A DNA stretch of 64,000 bases from Byssovorax sp. GTDB taxonomy: Bacteria; Myxococcota_A; Polyangia; Polyangiales; Polyangiaceae. Where the stretch lies: assembly GCA_025362495.1 (NCBI GenBank), contig JANYGI010000126.1, forward strand, positions 94,001-158,000, in the 5' to 3' direction. Below, in pieces: positions 29,022-38,160 of this stretch. The translations under genes and the position numbers were made by a program. The notes under the pieces are model-generated. The model ran no database searches, was not told where the DNA came from, and saw nothing but the letters and a program-made list of their open reading frames with translations. Position 1 is the stretch's first letter, and the number at the start of each line of letters is the position of its first letter.

Positions 29022-30410
29022 CTAGTCCACACGCGCCTTGGCGATACCGGGCCACGCGCGCCGGAGCATGGCTGTCGCTTCGCGATCGAGGGCGTCCATG
29101 CGGTGGTGGGCCTCGTCGCCGACGATGGCGAACACCCGGGCCGAGACGAAGGGCTCGATGGCGAACATCGCCACCGCGGCGGGGTCGAGCTTCACGTTCA
29201 CGTGCAGATAGCGCACGGCCGGCACCTCGCCTTCGGGGTAGAGCAGGAGCACGGCCTCCTCGTCGCCAGGCACCTTGCGCAGCTCGTGGCGGAAGCGAAA
29301 CGCCTCGACTTGTGCGGCGTCGCCGTCGCCCGCCGCCACCAGCCGACCTTGCTGCGGCGCCGCGTCGCCCTGGGGGACATCGTGGCGCGAGGCCTGGTAG
29401 CCAAAGGCCTCCTCGGCGTCGCGGGGATCGTCGAGCACGACGCCGATCGTGGCGTCGACGAACACGCGCTGATCGCCGACGCGGACCACGTTCCAGGCAT
29501 GGCGGCTGTCGGCGACGGTGCCGCGGTAGAGCTCGGCCTTCAAGCCGAGCCGCTCGGCCAGATGGAAGAACAGGAACGCTCGATGACGGCAGGTGCCGGC
29601 GCGCCGGGCGATCAGATCGCCTATCGCCACGGGGCGGCCGTCCTGCGCCGCGCACCAGGCGAGGCAGTCGTCGTAAGCCTTCTTCGAGAGCAGGCCTCCC
29701 AGGGTGTCGAACACCAGCTCCGTCAACCGCACCACGCGCTCGCGCTCCGGCAAGAGGCCCAGGTGACCGCGCGCCCGGCCGAGCAGCTCCTGGAAGGCGG
29801 GATGCGTCGGCTCGAGCACCAGCACGTCGGCGCGCCCCTTGGCGACGTAGCGGTGGAGTCGTGACGAGGGCGGCCGCTCGTCGACGAGCGGAATGCGCAG
29901 GAAGAAGCCGCCTTGATCGATCCGCACGTTCCAGAGCTGCACGCGGAGCGCGCCGTCGCGGCCGACGACGAGGAGCCCATTCTCGATCGCTGGCCCGGGA
30001 TCGAGGGCGTCGACGGGAGGCTCGACCGAGGGCAGCATGACTGTCCGTTCCAGGTCCATCGACGGCACCACCGCCCGGAGCGGGGGCGGCAAGATCGCCG
30101 CCGGGACGCCCGGCGGCAGCTCCGGTGATCGCTCGAGGACGCGAATCGCCGTGGCGCCGATCTGGATCCGATCGCGGTGATGAAGCACCACCTCGCCGCG
30201 GACGGGAACGCCGTTGACCTGCGTACCGTTCGTGCTGCCGTCGTCCTTGATCCAGAGCCGCGTGCCCGCCTGGCGCACGGTACAATGGTGCCTCGACGCG
30301 GCCAGCTCACGCAGGCGCAGGGTGCTGGTCTTGGCCCGCCCGATCGTCGCCATGGTCCCGACTTCGCAGCTCGATCCGTCCGGATCTGTCTCGATAACCA
30401 GCCAGGTCAT
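29022..30410 (-). CDS. FHA-domain protein with transglutaminase-like (EDR1-type) Cys-His-Asp domain
   Basis: 462 residues. The FHA domain (about 20-95) has ATIGRAKTSTLRL, ASRHHCTV and KDDGSTNGTQVNG. After a Pro-rich linker comes a papain/transglutaminase-fold segment: AGTCRHRAFLFFHLAERLGL (Cys274), SRHAWNVV (His304) and VFVDATIG (Asp319), the ordered triad of the family; the pattern CRHRA...HAWN resembles the EDR1 domain of plant CTR1/EDR1 kinases. It could be a peptidase, amidase or inactive binder. The start is uncertain between ATG 30410 and GTG 30425. It lies about 110 bp downstream of the large kinase on the same strand. Confidence 0.8.
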   Translation of the reverse strand: MTWLVIETDPDGSSCEVGTMATIGRAKTSTLRLRELAASRHHCTVRQAGTRLWIKDDGSTNGTQVNGVPVRGEVVLHHRDRIQIGATAIRVLERSPELPPGVPAAILPPPLRAVVPSMDLERTVMLPSVEPPVDALDPGPAIENGLLVVGRDGALRVQLWNVRIDQGGFFLRIPLVDERPPSSRLHRYVAKGRADVLVLEPTHPAFQELLGRARGHLGLLPERERVVRLTELVFDTLGGLLSKKAYDDCLAWCAAQDGRPVAIGDLIARRAGTCRHRAFLFFHLAERLGLKAELYRGTVADSRHAWNVVRVGDQRVFVDATIGVVLDDPRDAEEAFGYQASRHDVPQGDAAPQQGRLVAAGDGDAAQVEAFRFRHELRKVPGDEEAVLLLYPEGEVPAVRYLHVNVKLDPAAVAMFAIEPFVSARVFAIVGDEAHHRMDALDREATAMLRRAWPGIAKARVD

Positions 30411-30518
30411 GACGGACGCTACCACGGATTGCCCGTCGATCCCCGCGGGAGCAGCCCTCGAGAGCGCGCCCCGGTGAGAGGGTGTCGGGGCCGCCGCCGA
30501 GGACGGGCCCGGAGGCTG

Positions 30519-33500
30519 TCACCGACCGACGCGCTCGAGCCAGCGGAGATGGCCGAGGCGGTCGAAGAGCGCGCGCGCCGCGGCGAAGTGGGGCTCTCGA
30601 GCGGGATCGCTGGCCTCGGCGTGACGGCCGAGATCGTTGTGGGCGAGGCCTTGCTCGAAGGGCATCGCGAGGCGCTCGGCCTCGGCGAGGCTTGCGGCAA
30701 AGGCCCGTCGCGCCCGCGCGAGGTGCCCTGTGCGCGCGTCGAGGAGGCCTTGCAGGCGAAGGGCCGTGGGCCGGCCGACGGCGTAGATGCCCGCGTAAGA
30801 GTGCATCTTGCGGCAGATCAACCGGGCTTGGCGGCCGAGCGCGTCGCGGTCCCGGGCCGACGTCGCGCGCTCCCAGAGCACGAAGATCGCGTCTCCCGTC
30901 GCCAGGCATCCCCGGTAGAAGCGGAAGCCCACGACTCGAAGCTGCGCCAGGTGGAAGAGCGTCTTGTCGATGGCGCGCCTCGCGCTCTCGCGGTCGCCGA
31001 CGAGCAAGTGGGCTTCGGCCACGACACCGTGGGTGATCCACTCCGAGGGATCGTTGCGGTAGTCCTCGGCGAGCGTGCGTCGCCGCTCGAAGAGGGCGAT
31101 GGCCGCGTCGCCGTTGCCCAGCGAGAGCGCGCTCTGCGCCTTGCCGCCGAGGGCCCAGATCTGGGTCTGCTTGTTGCCGCTCTTCTGCCCCGCGCTCTCG
31201 AGCCGATCGCACAGCACGGCCGCGTCGTCGGGCCGACCGGTGAGGCCCTCGAGCAGGATCAGGAGGCCCAGGCACAGCTCGACCTGCCGAGAATCCTGGA
31301 TGTCCCGGGCCTGCGCCATCGCCACGTCGATCGCGCCGCGGGCCTCGCGGAAGCGGCCGGCGCGCAGCGCCGAGAACCCCTGGAGCAACGAGACCCAAGC
31401 GAGGCCCTGGCGATCGTCGAGAGCCTCCGCGGTCTCCTTCGCGCGCGCCTCGTACAGCATCTGGAGCCGCGGGAGCGGCAGGGCGCTGAGCCCGATGCCG
31501 AGCGTGACGTAGCCTTGAACCAGCTCGAGCGAGAGGCCGAGGCCGCTCGCGAGGTTCACCATCCGCAGCGCCGCGCCGAGGCCGTGGGCCCACTTCTGCT
31601 GCAGGAAATGAATCTGCGTGAGGCGCTGCGCGGCCCGCGTCGCGCCGAGGAGGCGCGCGCGCTCGGCGGGATGGAACGCGCGGGGCGGCAGCGGGCGCAG
31701 CAGGATCCGCGCGTGCGGGGCGAGCTCGCTCACGAAGCGCAGCACCGTCGCCGCGCGCGAGTCGTCGTCGGCGATCGGCTCGCCGCAGAAGCGACGCAGC
31801 GCGGCCCGCGTGAGCCTCTCGGCCTCGGGCAGCAGGCCGACGTTGAGCGCCGCCTCGCCCAGCTGCGACTCGAGCTGCGCGCGCAGAGGCTCGTCGAGCA
31901 GCGGCGCGCCGCGCGCGGGGGACGCGTCGGCGAGCGCGAGGGCGCGGCGGAAGAAGCCCAGCGCCTCGCCCGAGGCCGTCGCGGCGAGGGCGGCTTGCCC
32001 GGCCTTCACCAGGTACTCGAAGGCCTTGTCGGGCGCGCGCGCGGTGGTGAAGTGGTGGACGAGATCGGGATAAAATGCCGTGATTTCAGGCGTATTTGCG
32101 TACCTCGCCTCGATGGCGGAGCCCGCCGCCGCGTGTAGCCTCCGCCGCTCGTCCGCGTCGATCGCGCCGTGGATGATCTCGCGGAGCTTGTCGTGGGCGA
32201 AGCGGAGGCGACCGCCGTCGACGTCGATGATCTGCCGCGCGCGCAGCTCTTCCACGGCCTCGAGCTGGGCCACGTCGTCGAGGCTCATCGCTGCGGCGAG
32301 CACGTCGGTGTCGATCTCGCGGCCGAGCACCGCCGCCATCCGCGCCGCGGCGAGCGCGCCTTTGCCGAGGGCGCCCACGCGTCGGATCACCATGTCGCGC
32401 AGCAGCTCGGGCAGCGGCAGCGCGTCGTACGACGCGAGGCGGGCTCCGCCGAGGGGTTTCACTTGCCACTCGCCCGCGTCGTTGCGGAAGAGCATCCCCT
32501 CGCTCACGGCAGAGCGAACGTACTCGGCGACGAAGAACGGATGACCCTCGGATCGCTCGACGAGGAAGCGAATGAACGCCGCGGGCGGCGCCTCCATCGC
32601 GATCATGTCGCTCACCATCCGCTCGACCGCGGGGGCGTCGATGCGCCCGAGCTCGAGGTGAGTGACGTCGGGCGCGGCCAGCAGATCGCGGAGCTCGTCG
32701 CTGCGCTCTTCGGTGCGGTACGTGGCGAGGAGCAGCACGCGCGCGGCCGCGAAGTAGGCGTCGTCGAGCGCCTTCAGGAAGCTCATCGAGGCCTCGTCGG
32801 CCCACTGGACATCTTCGAGCACCAGCACCAGCGGCTGGACCTCGGCGAAGGCCGCGATGGTGCCGGCGAGGCAGCCGTTGAGGCGCGCGCGCGCGCCGGC
32901 AGCGTCTAGCGCGGCGAGCTTCGGGTAGAAATGCTGACCCGGGAGCGACGCTATCGACGGCTCGTGGACGGCGAGCGCCGGGCCGCGCGGTCCGAGGACG
33001 CGCTCTGTCTCTTCGAGGCCTTGTTCGCGGCACCAGTCCACGATCGTCGCGAGCAGATGCCGGAACGGGTGGAGGGAAGCGGCCTTGACGTCGGCGCTCG
33101 CGTCGAGCTCGGCCGCGACGGAGACGCACTGGCCGGTGACGATGCCGAGGCCGCGTCGGTGCGCCGAGATGCCGACCTCGAGGGCGAAGCGCGTCTTGCC
33201 GACTCCACTCTCGCCGCCCACGAACACCCGCCCGCCCCGCGCGACGCGCACGTTCTTGAGCTTGGCGTCGACGATCCCGAGGGCGCTGGCGCGGCCGGCG
33301 AGCCGCGGACGGTAGAGGTGGGGCTCGGCGCGGCGCGCGGGCAAGCGCTCGTCGGCGCCGAGCCGCCGCAGCACCGCGGCCACGTCGTCCGCGTACCCGA
33401 CGCGATCGCGCGGACGCTTCTGCAGCAGCCCGAGGATGATCTCTTCGAGCTCCGGAGGCACGTCGCTGACGCGCGCGGAGGGGCGCTCGGGCGGCTCGCG

Positions 33501-34334
33501 CACCTGCTGATCGAGGACCTGCTCGACGGTGCCGACGAAGGGCGCGCTGCCGGTGATGCTCTCGTACATCATGCAGCCGAGCGCGTAGAGATCGACGCGA
33601 GCATCCATGAGCTCGCCGTCGATCTGCTCGGGGGCCATGTACGCCGGGGTGCCGAGGAAGCCGTCGCCCAGCTCGAGCACGTCGCGGCCGCCCGCGCCGC
33701 GGAGCTGCATCGCGAGCCCGAAGTCGACGAGCACCGGGCTTCCATCCGGCCGGATCATGACGTTCTCGGGCTTGAGATCCCGGTGAACGAGCCCCATGCC
33801 GTGCACGAACGCGAGGGCGTCGCAGATGTCGCGGAGCAGGCCGAGGAGCTGCGGGAGAGCGCCGTTCGCCGCGCGGACGAAGCGCGGCCTCGCGACGTCG
33901 ATCCGGAGATCGGCGATGCGGTTGGCGACCGGCGTCACCCTGGCGAGCCGCCCGAGGGTGTCGAGCTCGGCGACGTCGGCGTTGTACTCACGCAGCGTCC
34001 GCCCCTCGACGACTTCCATCGCGTACCAGGGCAGATCGCCCTCGATCCCTTCGGCGACGATGCGGACGACGCCGGGGTGATCGACGCGCCGGAGGGCGTG
34101 GATCTCGCGTCGAATCCCCGAGAGCAGGCTCGCGTCCGCGCTCTCCACCGTCTTCAGCGCCACGCGCTCGCCGGTCTCGGCGTGCTCGGCGAAGTACACC
34201 ACCGCCATGCCTCCGCGCCCGAGCGGGCGCAGTAGACGAAAAGCGCCGATGGTGCGAGGGAACACGCCATCCGCGGACCGGCCGGCGCGGGCCCCCCGGC
34301 CCTGGACGAGCTTCGTTGTCGCGTCGCCTCGCAT
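30519..34334 (-). CDS. Giant Ser/Thr kinase with AAA/NACHT-like ATPase and TPR-rich tail
   Basis: About 1271 residues from the ATG at 34334. The Hanks kinase spans about 30-328: glycine loop LLRPLGRGGMAVVY, VALKTV, HRDLKPEN at 184-191, DFGLAM, and APEQ. A regulatory ATPase follows with Walker A GGESGVGKT at 374-382 and Walker B-like LVLVLEDVQWAD, as in STAND/AAA_16 sensors. The remaining ~550 residues are helical repeats (GEALGFFRRALALADAS, RGAIDVAMAQARDIQD) in TPR style. No membrane helix is seen. An upstream start at 34433 would add 33 residues unlike a kinase N-terminus. It is divergent from the riboswitch-exporter unit. Confidence 0.9.
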   Translation of the reverse strand: MRGDATTKLVQGRGARAGRSADGVFPRTIGAFRLLRPLGRGGMAVVYFAEHAETGERVALKTVESADASLLSGIRREIHALRRVDHPGVVRIVAEGIEGDLPWYAMEVVEGRTLREYNADVAELDTLGRLARVTPVANRIADLRIDVARPRFVRAANGALPQLLGLLRDICDALAFVHGMGLVHRDLKPENVMIRPDGSPVLVDFGLAMQLRGAGGRDVLELGDGFLGTPAYMAPEQIDGELMDARVDLYALGCMMYESITGSAPFVGTVEQVLDQQVREPPERPSARVSDVPPELEEIILGLLQKRPRDRVGYADDVAAVLRRLGADERLPARRAEPHLYRPRLAGRASALGIVDAKLKNVRVARGGRVFVGGESGVGKTRFALEVGISAHRRGLGIVTGQCVSVAAELDASADVKAASLHPFRHLLATIVDWCREQGLEETERVLGPRGPALAVHEPSIASLPGQHFYPKLAALDAAGARARLNGCLAGTIAAFAEVQPLVLVLEDVQWADEASMSFLKALDDAYFAAARVLLLATYRTEERSDELRDLLAAPDVTHLELGRIDAPAVERMVSDMIAMEAPPAAFIRFLVERSEGHPFFVAEYVRSAVSEGMLFRNDAGEWQVKPLGGARLASYDALPLPELLRDMVIRRVGALGKGALAAARMAAVLGREIDTDVLAAAMSLDDVAQLEAVEELRARQIIDVDGGRLRFAHDKLREIIHGAIDADERRRLHAAAGSAIEARYANTPEITAFYPDLVHHFTTARAPDKAFEYLVKAGQAALAATASGEALGFFRRALALADASPARGAPLLDEPLRAQLESQLGEAALNVGLLPEAERLTRAALRRFCGEPIADDDSRAATVLRFVSELAPHARILLRPLPPRAFHPAERARLLGATRAAQRLTQIHFLQQKWAHGLGAALRMVNLASGLGLSLELVQGYVTLGIGLSALPLPRLQMLYEARAKETAEALDDRQGLAWVSLLQGFSALRAGRFREARGAIDVAMAQARDIQDSRQVELCLGLLILLEGLTGRPDDAAVLCDRLESAGQKSGNKQTQIWALGGKAQSALSLGNGDAAIALFERRRTLAEDYRNDPSEWITHGVVAEAHLLVGDRESARRAIDKTLFHLAQLRVVGFRFYRGCLATGDAIFVLWERATSARDRDALGRQARLICRKMHSYAGIYAVGRPTALRLQGLLDARTGHLARARRAFAASLAEAERLAMPFEQGLAHNDLGRHAEASDPAREPHFAAARALFDRLGHLRWLERVGR

Positions 34335-34488
34335 CCCGGTTGCAAGAGAGACGAAGCCGCTGCGGGTGTCAATCCGCACAAATTCCCGCGTGGAGTCGTG
34401 ATCGAGGCCAGACGAGAAGGATCGAGCCCGCACGGTTTCGGCGCGTCCACGGTTGACGTTGCGCCCGGCTCAGGGCAGGCTGGCCGCT

Positions 34489-34593
34489 TCGACGGGAGTA
34501 GTTCCACCGCATCCGGCGGTGAGGGGCGATCGACATACTGGCCTCGCGGCCCGGTCCCCCACCTCGGTAACCCGAGACGAACGAGACGTCCGA
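34489..34593 (+). ncRNA. yybP-ykoY manganese riboswitch
   Basis: Leader between the kinase and the GDT1-family gene with the family's landmarks. The 5' element GACGGGAGTAG (34491-34501) is paired through TCGACG (34489-34494) with CGTC-C-GA (34587-34593). Hairpin CACCGC/GCGGTG (about 34505-34518) follows. The conserved CGACATACTGGCC is at about 34531-34543, ending in the hairpin GGCC-TCGC-GGCC. A further stem CTCGG/CCGAG follows, then the 3' element GAACGAGACG (about 34579-34588), equivalent to the conserved AACAAGACG. This class binds Mn(II) and usually switches on exporters. The gene downstream is exactly such an exporter family. Confidence 0.82.
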
Positions 34594-34695
34594 CCAGCTC
34601 TGCTGGCCGGCGTCGCGTATTCCTCCCCCGGGATCCACGAAGCTCGGTCAGGCAGCCCCCAGAGCCGCCCGCCCACCGAGGCTCCGAGAACCCCG

Positions 34696-35280
34696 ATGCC
34701 CGATCTTCACCTTCTTCTCTCCGTGTTCGGCGTGATCTTCATCGCCGAGATCCCCGACAAGACCGCGCTCGCCGCGCTGGTGCTCGCGACCAAGTTCCGG
34801 CCGCTGCCGGTCTTCCTCGGCACGGCGCTGGCCCTCACGGTGCAAAGCATCATCGCCGTCGCCGCGGGCGGTCTGCTCTCGCTCCTGCCCACGCGGCCCG
34901 TGCACATCGGCGCCGGCGTCCTGTTCCTGGTGTTCGCCGTGATGATGTGGCGCCGCCAGGAAGAGGCCGTCGAGGCCGCCGCCGGGGGCGCGACGGCCAA
35001 AGAGCCCACGTTCTGGCGCGCGTTCGGGCAGGTGTTCGGCGTGGTGTTCCTTGCCGAGTGGGGCGATCTCACCCAGCTCGGCACGGCCACGCTCGCGGCG
35101 CGCTACGGCAAGCCGCTCACGGTGTTCGTCGGCTCGACCCTCGCGCTCTGGTGCGTCGCGGCGATCGCCGTGTTCATCGGTCATCGCGCCGGGAAGGTGC
35201 TCAATCCCGCGATCACGAAGAAGGTCGCCTCGGTGATCTTCGTGGCCCTCGGGATCGCCCTCCTCGTCGGCTGGATGTGA
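34696..35280 (+). CDS. GDT1/TMEM165 (UPF0016) family cation exporter, probably manganese
   Basis: 194 residues with about six membrane helices in two inverted repeats. Each repeat has the family motif E-x-G-D-K/x-T: FIAEIPDKTALAAL near the N-terminus and FLAEWGDLTQLGT in the second half; the first has Pro for Gly. A charged cytosolic loop (RRQEEAVEAA) links them. The ATG at 34696 is chosen as the start of the first helix; the upstream in-frame extension overlaps the riboswitch and is rejected. Bacterial members export Mn(II), which fits the riboswitch. Mg transporter gene mgtE follows 155 bp later. Confidence 0.9.
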   Translation: MPDLHLLLSVFGVIFIAEIPDKTALAALVLATKFRPLPVFLGTALALTVQSIIAVAAGGLLSLLPTRPVHIGAGVLFLVFAVMMWRRQEEAVEAAAGGATAKEPTFWRAFGQVFGVVFLAEWGDLTQLGTATLAARYGKPLTVFVGSTLALWCVAAIAVFIGHRAGKVLNPAITKKVASVIFVALGIALLVGWM

Positions 35281-35340
35281 CCCCGGCCCACCCCGGTAAC
35301 AGCCACGTTCGAGGTGGCGTTGCAGGTCCGACGATGCCAG

Positions 35341-35381
35341 TTGCGCAAGGGTATTTCATGTCGTGAAAGTAACTTGCGCGA
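35341..35381 (+). promoter_or_regulatory. Two-tier hairpin in the mgtE leader
   Basis: TTGCGCAAG (35341-35349) pairs with CTTGCGCGA (35373-35381) over 9 bp with one G-U, and an inner stem TTTCA/TGAAA (35354-35358 with 35364-35368) closes a TGTCG loop. Symmetric 4-nt internal loops separate the tiers. It ends 54 bp before the mgtE ATG and is too small for a known Mg-sensing M-box. It could be an operator or an RNA element. Confidence 0.5.
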
Positions 35382-35435
35382 GCTGTACGAGCCTTGGGCG
35401 AGCATCGCGCGCGGGACTTGGAGTAGCCTGCGCCC

Positions 35436-36833
35436 ATGTCTGGAGCCCACGCGGAAGAGGTCGTCAAGAGCGCTGTTCCCATCCCGGATCTCGGGGCCAT
35501 CGACGCGGCGCTGCGCGGCGACGCGGCGGGGCTGAAGCTGGCCGTGCAGAAGCATCGCCCCGCCGATCTGGGCCGTGATTTCTCGCGCCGCAGCGTCGCC
35601 GAGTGCCGCCGGCTGATCGAGGCCGCCGACGACCGGCGCGCCGCGGCCATGCTCCGCAGCGCGCACCCCGCGGTCGCCGCGAACGTGCTCGGCTCCTGCG
35701 ATCCGGCGCACGCCTCGCGCCTCCTCGCGTTCATGCCCACCGATCATCGCATTGCGATCCTCGGGGCCGTCGCCGCCGAGGATCGCAGCGCGATCGAGGC
35801 CGCGCTGCCGCCCGAGCAGAAGGCCGACGCCGCGCGGATGCTGGCCTACGGCGAGAGCGCCGTCGCGCGCCTGATGACGCCGAAGATCTGGCGCTGCGAT
35901 CGCGGGGGCACCGTGGGAGAGGCCATGGCCGAGCTCCGCGCCCACGGCGACCAGATCGAGGTCGCGCAGAACTGCTACGTGGTCGACGGCGACAAGCTGG
36001 TGGGCGTGGCCCCGCTGCGCGAGCTCGCCGTCGCTGCCGCCGACGCCCGCATCGAAGATCTGATGACGCGCGATCCGATCGCCGTCTCCGTCGAGACCGA
36101 GCGCGGCGACGCGGCCGAGATCATCCAGACCCACGATTTTCTCTCGCTGCCGGTCATCACGAAGGACGGCAAGCTGGTCGGCGCCGTCCGCGTCGACGAT
36201 CTCCTCGACGCCGCGCTCTCCAAGGTGGGGACTGGCTTCCTCAACCAGGGCGGCGTGTCGGGCAGCGTCGCGGCGCAGGTGCCTTATTTCCAGACGTCGC
36301 TGTTCAAGGTGGTGCGCAGCCGGATCACCTGGCTGGTGCTGCTCTTCGTGGCCGAGACGGCGACTGGCACCGTGCTCCGCTCCTTCGAGGACGAGCTCTC
36401 CAAGGTCGTGGCGCTCTCGTTCTTCATCCCGCTCCTGATCGGCACGGGCGGCAACGCCGGCTCGCAGACGGTCTCGACCGTGATCCGCGCCCTGGCGCTC
36501 GGCGAGGTGCGGATGAAGGATGTGCTCCGCGTCCTCGCCAAGGAGGTGATGACTGGCCTCCTCCTCGGCGTGCTGCTCGGCGCCATCGCCTTCGGGCGAG
36601 CCCGCCTGTGGGGCGTGGGCAACGATCTCGCGGGCTGCGTGGGTATAACCGTCCTCGTGGTCTGCACCTGGGCCAACACGGTAGGCGCGGTGATCCCGAT
36701 CGCCGCCCAGCGCGTCGGCGTGGATCCGACGGTGATCTCCGGCCCGCTGATCACGACCCTGGTGGATGCTTCGGGGCTGTTTCTCTACCTGACGATCGCC
36801 AAGTTCATGATCGCCGCGCTCCACGGGGGCTGA
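35436..36833 (+). CDS. mgtE: Magnesium transporter MgtE
   Basis: 465 residues with the MgtE order: N-domain of helical repeats (about 20-130), paired CBS domains (about 140-270: SAVARLMTPKIWRCDRGG and IEDLMTRDPIAVSVETE), a connecting plug helix, then five membrane helices with the selectivity signature LIGTGGNAGSQTV and the C-terminal PLITTLVDASGLFLYL. It is a Mg2+-selective channel closed by Mg2+ binding to the CBS domains. The N-domain is longer and less regular than usual. It lies downstream of the manganese exporter, so the locus handles two divalent metals. Confidence 0.93.
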   Translation: MSGAHAEEVVKSAVPIPDLGAIDAALRGDAAGLKLAVQKHRPADLGRDFSRRSVAECRRLIEAADDRRAAAMLRSAHPAVAANVLGSCDPAHASRLLAFMPTDHRIAILGAVAAEDRSAIEAALPPEQKADAARMLAYGESAVARLMTPKIWRCDRGGTVGEAMAELRAHGDQIEVAQNCYVVDGDKLVGVAPLRELAVAAADARIEDLMTRDPIAVSVETERGDAAEIIQTHDFLSLPVITKDGKLVGAVRVDDLLDAALSKVGTGFLNQGGVSGSVAAQVPYFQTSLFKVVRSRITWLVLLFVAETATGTVLRSFEDELSKVVALSFFIPLLIGTGGNAGSQTVSTVIRALALGEVRMKDVLRVLAKEVMTGLLLGVLLGAIAFGRARLWGVGNDLAGCVGITVLVVCTWANTVGAVIPIAAQRVGVDPTVISGPLITTLVDASGLFLYLTIAKFMIAALHGG

Positions 36834-36862
36834 GAGAGTATTCCCGCTCGGTCTCGAGAGTG

Positions 36863-38026
36863 TCAGTCTTTCTTGAGGCCGCCGGGGCGGGGGATGCCGA
36901 GGCGCGGAGTCGCGGGGGACATGGGGATTGGCGTCTTCGACGCTTCGCGCGCGCCGGGGCTCGTCGGCGGGTGGATCGCGGCCATGCGCGGGATCGTCAG
37001 CGGAGGCGGCTTGGGCAGCGGCGCGGCGGTGGCGTTCGCGGGCGTCATAGACTCGGGGATCTCCCAGTCGGCGAGATCGGGATCGAGGGGGAGCATTGCG
37101 TTGCGCGACGAGGCGCTCGACGACGGGGCGGCGGGGCCGATGCCGCGCGCGAACTCCGGCGTGCGCGACGACGGGGGCGCGAAGTCGGCGGGCGTCGAGG
37201 GCGGGCCTCCGAACGCGGCGGGCGTCAGGCGCTGCTCGCTCGATCGGCGCATCGACGGCGGCAGCTCGAGCTCGGCGCGCGCGGCCTCGTCCTCGAGGCG
37301 CAGCGCTTCGATCAGGAACGCGCCGAGCGACTTGTTGCTCTGCGGCACGTCGCGCACGGCGGTGGGCTTGAACGAGAAGCGGCCCACGGTCCACGTGAGC
37401 ATGGTGCGCAGCGCCGTCAGCGCCGAGACCTTCGTGCCGCCGATCGATCCGTCGATCACGCCGCCGCGGGCCATCTCGAGCTGGGCGCGGCGCTTCTTGC
37501 TCACGACCTCGAAGACGCCGGTGCGGCGCTCCATCTCGAGGACGGTGAGCACCGTGGCGATCGACATCTGCCCGAGATCGCCCTCGATGGCGTTGGCCTG
37601 CGAGGACGGCGGGATCGACATCATCGAGTCGCGTCGCACGCGGAGGCGCGCCGCCATCTGCACGAGCGCGCCGATCTGCGCGACCACCTCGTCGACGCGG
37701 AACGGCTTCGTCATGTAGACGTCGGCGCCGACGTGAAAGCCTTCCAATCGCGACTGTTCGTCGTCGAGGCCGGAGAGGAAAAGGAACGGCGTGACCGAGA
37801 CGCGCGAGGCGTGGGTGCGGACGTTGCGCGCGACCCAGTAGCCGTCGTGGTCGGGCAGATCGACGTCGCACACGATGCAGTCGGGCTGGTCGGCGCAGGC
37901 GCGATCGAGGCCTTCCTGCGCGCCGGAGCACACCACGACGTCGTAGCCCGCTTCACGGATCGCGGCCGAGAGCAGGCTCGAAACCCACCCGTCGTCTTCG
38001 ATCACGAGAACGGAGCCCACCGGCAT
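36863..38026 (-). CDS. Response regulator with DUF4388 (PATAN) domain and disordered C-terminus
   Basis: 387 residues. Receiver domain at the N-terminus: VLVIEDDGWV, phospho-acceptor Asp in CIVCDVDLPDHDGY, and the switch Lys in VYMTKPF. A PATAN/DUF4388 domain follows (IEGDLGQMSIATVLTVLEME ... GGVIDGS), typical of myxobacterial and cyanobacterial signalling. The last ~150 residues are Pro/Ala-rich and likely disordered. No DNA-binding or output enzyme domain is seen, so protein-protein output is inferred. ATG at 38026 directly precedes the receiver fold; longer in-frame starts (38086, 38152) would add a basic extension. Confidence 0.88.
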   Translation of the reverse strand: MPVGSVLVIEDDGWVSSLLSAAIREAGYDVVVCSGAQEGLDRACADQPDCIVCDVDLPDHDGYWVARNVRTHASRVSVTPFLFLSGLDDEQSRLEGFHVGADVYMTKPFRVDEVVAQIGALVQMAARLRVRRDSMMSIPPSSQANAIEGDLGQMSIATVLTVLEMERRTGVFEVVSKKRRAQLEMARGGVIDGSIGGTKVSALTALRTMLTWTVGRFSFKPTAVRDVPQSNKSLGAFLIEALRLEDEAARAELELPPSMRRSSEQRLTPAAFGGPPSTPADFAPPSSRTPEFARGIGPAAPSSSASSRNAMLPLDPDLADWEIPESMTPANATAAPLPKPPPLTIPRMAAIHPPTSPGAREASKTPIPMSPATPRLGIPRPGGLKKD

Positions 38027-38160
38027 CGGCGAAACGCTATCATGCGTGCCCTTCGCGTTGCCAAGTGGCGGGCGCACCCGCTGCATGTTGGCGGAAGGTT
38101 GACGCCCGGGCCGGCGTCGTCCTTGCGTCCTCGGGGCCGTTCGCCTCACCATCGCGCCGC

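Noticed and set aside
34453..34695. 80-residue N-terminal extension of the GDT1 gene
   Set aside because: It overlaps the riboswitch and adds residues without membrane or family features.
35281..35435. M-box (Mg-sensing) riboswitch before mgtE
   Set aside because: Region is too short (155 nt) and lacks the multi-helix M-box layout; only a small two-tier hairpin is visible.
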